A DNA stretch of 37,708 nucleotides. Origin: an uncultured Pseudomonadota bacterium. GTDB lineage: Bacteria > Pseudomonadota > Gammaproteobacteria > Xanthomonadales > Wenzhouxiangellaceae. The stretch lies in contig CAKZPB010000033.1 of the NCBI GenBank assembly GCA_937138395.1, positions 1 to 37,708 of the forward strand, written 5' to 3'. Shown here one piece after another: positions 31,264 to 37,708 of this stretch. Position 1 is the first letter of the stretch, and each line of letters begins with the position of its first letter. The position numbers and the translations under genes are program-made. The notes below the pieces were generated by a model. That model was not told the origin of the DNA, did no database searches, and saw only the letters and a list, made by a program, of their open reading frames with translations.

Positions 31264-33114
31264 TTAAAACAGCTCCATGGCCAGATCCAGCACTTCGGCT
31301 GCAACCGGAGCCGCTACCGTGGAGCCTCCACCACCATGCTCAATCACAACCGCGACCGCAATTCTTGGTGCCTCGAGCGGCGTAAAGCCGATGAACAGGG
31401 CATGATTGCGCAAGAACTCCGGCAATTCCTCAGCCGGTATGGCCTCTTCATTCTGCGGTCGTCCGAAGACCTGGGCCGTGCCGGTTTTTCCTGCTGCCGG
31501 ATGATTCATTCGGTCGGCAATGGCCCTTGCCGTTCCGCGTGGGCCATTGATTACATCACTCAACCCCTGGTGCACTGCCTGCCAGTGCTCTTGCTTGTGT
31601 GCAATCATCTGTTTTCTGGGCTCTATCGCCAGCAGACGTGGTGGCGCTGCCCGCCCTTGTCCAGCCAGGGCTGCTGTTGCCAGCGCCAGCTGCAATGGTG
31701 TGACGATAGTGAAGCCTTGCCCGATGCCGGTAATCACCGTTTCACCGGGATACCAGGGCTCATCCAAGGTCGCACGCTTCCAGCTTCGGCTGGGCAATAC
31801 ACCGTCCGACTCGCCCGGTAGATCGATGCCGGTGCGCTGGCCAAAACCAAACAGGGCCAGTTCGCGCGAGATCTGGTCAATACCCAGTTCAACGGCTAGC
31901 TGATAATAAAACACGTTGACCGACTGCTCCAGTGACGCTCGCAGATCGACCCAGCCATGGCCGCCTTCACGCCAGTCGCGATAGCGCCTGGAATGTCCTG
32001 GCAGCTGGTACTCGCCGCTCGAAAATACGCGCGTTTCCGGTGTAATCAGGCCGGCATCCAGTCCGGCCAGCGCGATCAGAGGCTTGACCGTGGAGCCAGG
32101 CTCATAGCCACCGGAGAGAAATCGATTGAACAACGGCCGGTACGGCGACCTCAGCAAGGCCTGATACTCGACCTGGCCGATGCCGTTGACGAACAGGTTG
32201 GGGTCAAAACCGGGCTGGCTGACCAGCGCCAGGACCTCGCCCGTTTCTATATGCATGGCCACGACGGCACCGGAGTACTCACCCATCGCTTCGATGGCTC
32301 TGAGCTGCAGATCGAGATCTATCGACAGCCAGATGTTCTCACCCGGTATTGGATCGGTCCGTTCCAGCACGCGCACGACTCGACCCCGGGCATTGGTTTC
32401 GACGCGTTCTACGCCGGACTGACCGTGCAACAACGCCTCATACTGACGCTCGATGCCAGTTCGGCCGGTATGCGTGCTGGCACGATAGTTGTCCGGTGGC
32501 AATCGCGCCAGGTCCTGTTCGTTGATTCTGGCTACATAGCCAATGACGTGCGCCAGGGCCGATCCATGCGGGTAATGTCGAATCAGATATGGCTCGACCT
32601 CCATGCCCTGCAGTCGGTGGCGCTGCAGCGCGAGGATTGCGACCTGCTCATCGGTCAGATTGCCTTTCAACAGCACAGGCTGGAAACGTCGTGCACGCTC
32701 AATGCCCTGCTGATAGCGCTCCAGTTCATCCGCGCTGAGACCAACCAGCTCATCGATCGTATTCAGCAGCACGTCTGAATCTTCAACCCGCTCCGGCACA
32801 ACCACCAAACGATATGCGGCGCGATTTTCCGCCAGAACACGACCGGATCGATCCTTGATCAGGCCCCGGTTTGGCGCCACGGCCTGCAGCTCGACCCGAT
32901 TATTCTCGGCCCGAGCCGCAAATGCATCATGCTCGAATAATTGCAGTTGGGCAAACCGAAACAGCACGATCAACAGCGCCAGCATCATCACAACAGCCAC
33001 CTGCCCCAAGCGTCGATTGACCTGGGAACGGGCATCTTCGAGGCTGGCCTGATCCACCGGACGCTTGCGCGATGACCGCACACGATGCTGCAACCTGTTC
33101 CACAACCTGGTCAT
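31264..33114 (-). CDS. mrdA: Penicillin-binding protein 2 (elongation transpeptidase)
   Basis: 616 aa. This class B PBP is the transpeptidase partner of RodA. It has a basic cytoplasmic N-terminus, one membrane helix (about 36-55), a pedestal domain, then the transpeptidase with the SxxK motif STVK at about 341-344, SVN at about 398 and KTGTAQ near 543. The ATG at 33114 overlaps the mreD stop (ATGA); a longer frame back to 33219 lies in mreD and is not needed. It is slightly shorter than the 633 aa of E. coli PBP2 and has all active motifs. Confidence 0.96.
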   Translation of the reverse strand: MTRLWNRLQHRVRSSRKRPVDQASLEDARSQVNRRLGQVAVVMMLALLIVLFRFAQLQLFEHDAFAARAENNRVELQAVAPNRGLIKDRSGRVLAENRAAYRLVVVPERVEDSDVLLNTIDELVGLSADELERYQQGIERARRFQPVLLKGNLTDEQVAILALQRHRLQGMEVEPYLIRHYPHGSALAHVIGYVARINEQDLARLPPDNYRASTHTGRTGIERQYEALLHGQSGVERVETNARGRVVRVLERTDPIPGENIWLSIDLDLQLRAIEAMGEYSGAVVAMHIETGEVLALVSQPGFDPNLFVNGIGQVEYQALLRSPYRPLFNRFLSGGYEPGSTVKPLIALAGLDAGLITPETRVFSSGEYQLPGHSRRYRDWREGGHGWVDLRASLEQSVNVFYYQLAVELGIDQISRELALFGFGQRTGIDLPGESDGVLPSRSWKRATLDEPWYPGETVITGIGQGFTIVTPLQLALATAALAGQGRAAPPRLLAIEPRKQMIAHKQEHWQAVHQGLSDVINGPRGTARAIADRMNHPAAGKTGTAQVFGRPQNEEAIPAEELPEFLRNHALFIGFTPLEAPRIAVAVVIEHGGGGSTVAAPVAAEVLDLAMELF

Positions 33115-33593
33115 GAGAGCTGACGCTGTCGGTGACGGGCCGCATCCAGCAACAGGAACAGCCAGGGCCAGACGGCGATGCCGATCAACGGCGGTAACCA
33201 CCAACTCCAACTGGGCCAACCCCGATCAAGCAATCCAATGATCCAAAGCTGCACGATGCGATCGTTGAACAGCAGCGCCCCAACTGCAATGGCTTGTTGC
33301 CAGGCCGGGAAAAACCGGATTCTGGAACGGAAGCGCGAAACAAGGAAATTGATGATGACCAATCCCAGCGCGTGCTGACCTAACAATGATCCGGTCAGCA
33401 CGTCAAGGATCAGACCCATGACAAATGCCTGACCCAGATGGTTCAAGCGATTGACTTCCAAATGCCAGTAGACCATCACCAATGCAACCCAGTAAGGACG
33501 CAGCGGATCCAGCCAGTGCGGCAGCGGCACGAGCGTCAGCAGATATGCCAGCATCAGTGAGGACGTCAGGCCCCATGAGCCTTGCCGAACCAT
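33111..33593 (-). CDS. mreD: Rod-shape determining protein MreD
   Basis: 160 aa, normal size. MreD is a small inner-membrane protein of the elongasome linking MreC to PBP2/RodA. Five or so hydrophobic segments are visible. VYWHLEVNRLNHLGQAFVMGLILDVLTGSLLGQHAL is the region most typical of the family. Its low sequence conservation makes position a strong part of the call: it lies between mreC (1-base overlap at 33593) and mrdA (4-base overlap). Confidence 0.93.
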   Translation of the reverse strand: MVRQGSWGLTSSLMLAYLLTLVPLPHWLDPLRPYWVALVMVYWHLEVNRLNHLGQAFVMGLILDVLTGSLLGQHALGLVIINFLVSRFRSRIRFFPAWQQAIAVGALLFNDRIVQLWIIGLLDRGWPSWSWWLPPLIGIAVWPWLFLLLDAARHRQRQLS

Positions 33594-34588
33594 CAGCGTG
33601 CCCCCTCCAAATCAGCGTCGGTCGCTCGAGCTTGTTGCAACGGTTGCTCGGATGACGCCCGGGGTTCGACGCGAGGGTTGATTCCTTCGTCCGAGGCGGT
33701 GTCTTGATCCGATGTCGAGGCATCGCTGTCAACGTCATTCGGGGTCGCCGGCGCTTGCTGCAGAATCAACACCTGACGATTTCGCCCCATAGCCGACAGC
33801 GCCTGCACGGATGCAGTGGCAAACGGCTGGCCCGGAACGCGCTCGATATCCAGCACCCGGCCCACGACCAACCCGGCAGGAAACTGTCCGCCCAGACCCG
33901 AAGTGACGACCAGCTGTTCCTGTTCAACAGCCGAATTCATTGGCAGGTCATTCAGACGAAGCTGGTTCAGTGTGCCAGTCCCATAGGCTATCGTGCGTTC
34001 TCCACCCGGCAGGACCTGAACCGGTAGCGCATGATCGGGATCGGATAGCAGAATGACGCGCGCAGTATTCATGTGCACATATTCAACCTGACCGACCACA
34101 CCGGTTGCATCCATCACCGGCATACCAATTCGTACACCATGCCGTTGGCCGCGCTTGACCACGATGCGATGCGCAAACGGGTCGAGATCAATCGCTGCAA
34201 GCTCAGCCACAAGCGTCGGTGCTTGTATCTGTTCCCGAAGATTCAACAGCGTCCGCAGGCGCGTGTTTTCCTGCGCAAGATCATCCACAACCTGAATGCC
34301 GGCACGGGCTTCAAGCAGCGCTTGTTCGAGCTGCTCGACCCGTTCGACCATCGCCGTACGCTCACCAAAAAACGCGGATGCCTGTTGCAGCCGATCGAAT
34401 GGCCAATCAATGACCAGGACCAGCGGTTCAGCCAGCTGCCCGGCCAGCTGTTGGAGCTGATCGACGTAGCGCCCACGAAAGTCCAACGCCATCAGCACGA
34501 TGGCCAGCAGGGTGTAGAAAATCAGACGTGCCGTGCCTGACGCAACGCTGCGCAGGTCCATGCCGTCTGCCGAAATGGGGCTGTTCAC
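33593..34588 (-). CDS. mreC: Rod-shape determining protein MreC
   Basis: 331 aa. MreC is a single-span periplasmic protein that activates PBP2. One membrane helix (about 21-37) is followed by a coiled coil (about 65-115) and the beta-rich MreC core (VKRGQRHGVRIGMPVMDATG). After the core comes an acidic, disordered-looking tail of some 55 residues (from PNDVDSDASTSDQ on) that E. coli MreC does not have in this form. Translation appears to begin at GTG 34588; an ATG nine codons later is a possible alternative. 97 bases separate it from mreB, with nothing notable seen in them. Confidence 0.94.
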   Translation of the reverse strand: MNSPISADGMDLRSVASGTARLIFYTLLAIVLMALDFRGRYVDQLQQLAGQLAEPLVLVIDWPFDRLQQASAFFGERTAMVERVEQLEQALLEARAGIQVVDDLAQENTRLRTLLNLREQIQAPTLVAELAAIDLDPFAHRIVVKRGQRHGVRIGMPVMDATGVVGQVEYVHMNTARVILLSDPDHALPVQVLPGGERTIAYGTGTLNQLRLNDLPMNSAVEQEQLVVTSGLGGQFPAGLVVGRVLDIERVPGQPFATASVQALSAMGRNRQVLILQQAPATPNDVDSDASTSDQDTASDEGINPRVEPRASSEQPLQQARATDADLEGAR

Positions 34589-34685
34589 AGATCGCCGATC
34601 GACGGCCGATTGAAGTCCTGGTCAAGCATCAAGATCAGTCAGAACTCATGGTTCGGCGGACGTCATGCTGGCGGGTGCTGCGGTT

Positions 34686-35996
<1,311 letters not shown>

Positions 35997-36941
35997 ATGC
36001 CTGTACTGATTTGTGGCTCGCTTGCGTTTGACACCATCATGGTTTTTCCACAGCGTTTCAAAGACCACATCCTGCCGGACAAGACGCACATGCTGAACGT
36101 GGCGTTTCTGGTCCCGGAGATGCGCAAGAACTTTGGCGGCTGCGCCGGCAATATTGCTTATGGGCTCAATTTACTTGGCAGTGAACCCCTGCCGATGGCC
36201 GCTGTGGGTGCCGATTTCGATGCTTACGCCGATCGCCTCGATGAGTTGGGTATCAGCCGTGAATTTGTGCACAGGGATGAGGCATTCTTCACCGCACAGG
36301 CTTACATCACAACGGATCTGGACGACAACCAGATTACGGCTTTTCATCCCGGCGCAATGGATGAAAACCGGCATAACAGGGTGCCGGACGATGGCCGCAT
36401 CGATTACGGCATTATTTCGCCGGACGGTCGCCAGGCCATGCTCGAACACGCCGAGCAATTCCGGGCTGCCAACATTCCCTATATCTTCGATCCGGGCCAG
36501 GGGTTGCCGATGTTTTCCGGTGACGAGCTGACCGGCATGATGGATGGCGCCCACTGGTTAACTGTCAACTCCTACGAATGGGAAATGATTGCTCAGAAAA
36601 CTGGCTTCAGCCATGCCGATGCGCTGGAACGGCTGCAACAGGGCCTGATCGTGACGCATGGTGGCGATGGCTCGCAAATGCTAACCGCAAACGGCGAACG
36701 GCAAATCCCTGCTGTCAAACCTGAAGCCATCGCCGATCCGACTGGATGTGGCGATGCGTATCGAGCCGGCCTGCTGCACGGGCTATCGAATGGCTGGTCC
36801 GCTGAACAAGCAGCCAGCCTTGGATCACTGATGGGTTCAATCAAGATTGCCCATCCAGCACCGCAGGGCTACACCATCGATCGGCAGGCGCTACAACAGC
36901 AATTCCATCAGCATTTTGGCCACCAGTGGCCGGGTTCCTGA
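35997..36941 (+). CDS. PfkB-family carbohydrate/adenosine kinase
   Basis: 314 aa ribokinase fold. The substrate-side GG motif is NFGGCAGNIAYGLNLLG (about 45-61), and the ATP/anion-hole signature DPTGCGDAYRAGLL (about 246-259) includes the catalytic Asp of GCGD. ITTDLDDNQITAF is the typical lid-region element. The long Ile/Met-poor insert and MPVLICGSLAFDTIM start resemble proteobacterial proteins annotated as adenosine kinase, but ribokinase-type sugars cannot be excluded. It is divergent from mreB and stands alone, so context gives no pathway. Confidence 0.88.
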   Translation: MPVLICGSLAFDTIMVFPQRFKDHILPDKTHMLNVAFLVPEMRKNFGGCAGNIAYGLNLLGSEPLPMAAVGADFDAYADRLDELGISREFVHRDEAFFTAQAYITTDLDDNQITAFHPGAMDENRHNRVPDDGRIDYGIISPDGRQAMLEHAEQFRAANIPYIFDPGQGLPMFSGDELTGMMDGAHWLTVNSYEWEMIAQKTGFSHADALERLQQGLIVTHGGDGSQMLTANGERQIPAVKPEAIADPTGCGDAYRAGLLHGLSNGWSAEQAASLGSLMGSIKIAHPAPQGYTIDRQALQQQFHQHFGHQWPGS

Positions 36942-37223
36942 CCGTTCTTGCGTAACCACATCGCCTGACCGAAGGGCTCGTCAGGACAATTTGCAGGGCT
37001 CTGCACACACGCCCGGTGAACGTCCAGCGAGGGGTGCCACTATGCCGGACAGACGGCGATCGCTGCCAGTCTGATCCATCAACGCTCGGTCGGATATGAC
37101 CGGGTCCAGGCTGCATTGGATCTGAGCCTTCAAGTCAACGTTGAGTACGGACACCGAATGGCTGTGGCGTTGATCACCATACCGGCTGTTTTCACTGGTT
37201 GCTCTTTCCGATCACTGGCCCAA
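36942..37223. other. Convergent intergenic region, no gene seen
   Basis: Between the kinase stop and the stop of the last gene I see no convincing gene, tRNA or T-rich terminator hairpin. Short open frames here lack ribosome binding sites and protein-like composition. Confidence 0.5.
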
Positions 37224-37708
37224 TCACTCGGCCTGATCATCGCCGCTCAACGATTTGGCTGGCATCTGCACGTCCTTCAGCGCTTCATCCGGCAATACAT
37301 ATGAAGTGCCGATCAATGGATGGCCTGGCTCCAGCAGCGTTGGGAACTGATGACCGGGTAATATCTTGACCGCAAAGATTTCTTCCACCGCATCGCTGAA
37401 GCGCAGCAGCCCCGCCGTCTGACCCGTCTCGATATCGATAATCCAGACACCGCTGCGGCGCTCGGAGCCATCTTCGGTAATCGGAATGCCTTCAAAGGTG
37501 TTCGTTTCGCGGACCTGAGACAAACCAACCAGCGCGTAACGATCGATAAAATCGAGACCGCGCGTGAACCCCGGCATCTGAGCCACTCGCTCGCTCTTGC
37601 CGGTCGCCGGATCATACCAACTGATTGCGCCATAGCCCGATTCCAGAAACCAAAGCTTGTCGCGATACCAGCGCGGCGAGTGGGGCATCGACAAGCCATC
37701 AACGAGCA
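37224..37708 (-). CDS. TIGR03032-family protein, C-terminal part (runs off the window)
   Basis: About 161 residues are visible, with the N-terminus beyond the right edge: the frame stays open to 37708, and the codons before Met give LVDGLSMPHSPRWY, so the internal Met is not the start. The blocks MPHSPRWYRDKLWFLESGYG, MPGFTRGLDFIDRYALVGLS and GVWIIDIETG look like the TIGR03032 family (about 300-350 aa, beta-propeller-like repeats). The function is unknown; some family members occur near sulfotransferase or tetratricopeptide proteins. The C-terminal tail (KSLSGDDQAE) is charged and normal. Confidence 0.7.
   Translation of the reverse strand, partial: LVDGLSMPHSPRWYRDKLWFLESGYGAISWYDPATGKSERVAQMPGFTRGLDFIDRYALVGLSQVRETNTFEGIPITEDGSERRSGVWIIDIETGQTAGLLRFSDAVEEIFAVKILPGHQFPTLLEPGHPLIGTSYVLPDEALKDVQMPAKSLSGDDQAE

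Overview
The window is an ordinary-looking chromosomal segment of a Gram-negative gammaproteobacterium. Gene order (rpsB-tsf-pyrH-frr-uppS-cdsA-rseP-bamA-skp-lpxD-fabZ-lpxA-lpxB-rnhB, and mreBCD-mrdA-rodA-mltB-rlpA-dacA-DUF493-lipB) and protein texture suggest the Xanthomonadales/Lysobacterales, possibly a Wenzhouxiangella-like lineage. That placement is inference from gene order and protein style, not from a marker search. Base composition is moderately GC-rich throughout, except for one visibly AT-richer gene (18155-19465).

Region 1 (1-517) has no gene. It holds two REP-like palindromic repeats, a good sigma70-type promoter and a roughly 190-nt leader before rpsB. Region 2 (518-14135, all plus) runs from translation (S2, EF-Ts, UMP kinase, ribosome recycling factor) to envelope biogenesis: undecaprenyl diphosphate, CDP-diacylglycerol, site-2 protease, BamA, Skp and the lipid A genes lpxD/fabZ/lpxA/lpxB, ending with rnhB. 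Most joints are ATGA overlaps or short gaps. dxr, which usually sits between cdsA and rseP, is absent. Region 3 (14166-21466) is mixed: an acylphosphatase and a TlpA-like thioredoxin in one unit, a long YihY/BrkB membrane protein, an ArsC-like/WrbA/DUF2069 operon, a single-domain asparaginase-like protein, a secreted PQQ-type sugar dehydrogenase homologue that looks foreign, a gamma-glutamyltransferase without an export signal and a small lipoprotein.

Region 4 (21520-35732, all minus) is read from right to left. It encodes the rod-shape machinery (MreB, MreC, MreD, PBP2, RodA), wall-remodelling enzymes (MltB, RlpA, a PBP5-type D,D-carboxypeptidase), DUF493, lipoyl transferase LipB without LipA, the periplasmic protease Prc and the replication restart helicase PriA. 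Region 5 (35997-37708) has a PfkB-family kinase on the plus strand and the C-terminal part of a TIGR03032-type protein running off the right edge.

I found no CRISPR array, phage, transposon, tRNA or rRNA, and no convincing new multi-gene system. The observations most worth a second look are an EF-hand-like Ca2+ loop inside the BamA barrel, a lysine-rich repeat tail plus acidic tail on ribosomal protein S2, paired inverted repeats in the prc-priA and pyrH-frr gaps, the missing dxr and lipA, and the AT-rich sugar dehydrogenase with a possible C-terminal tag.
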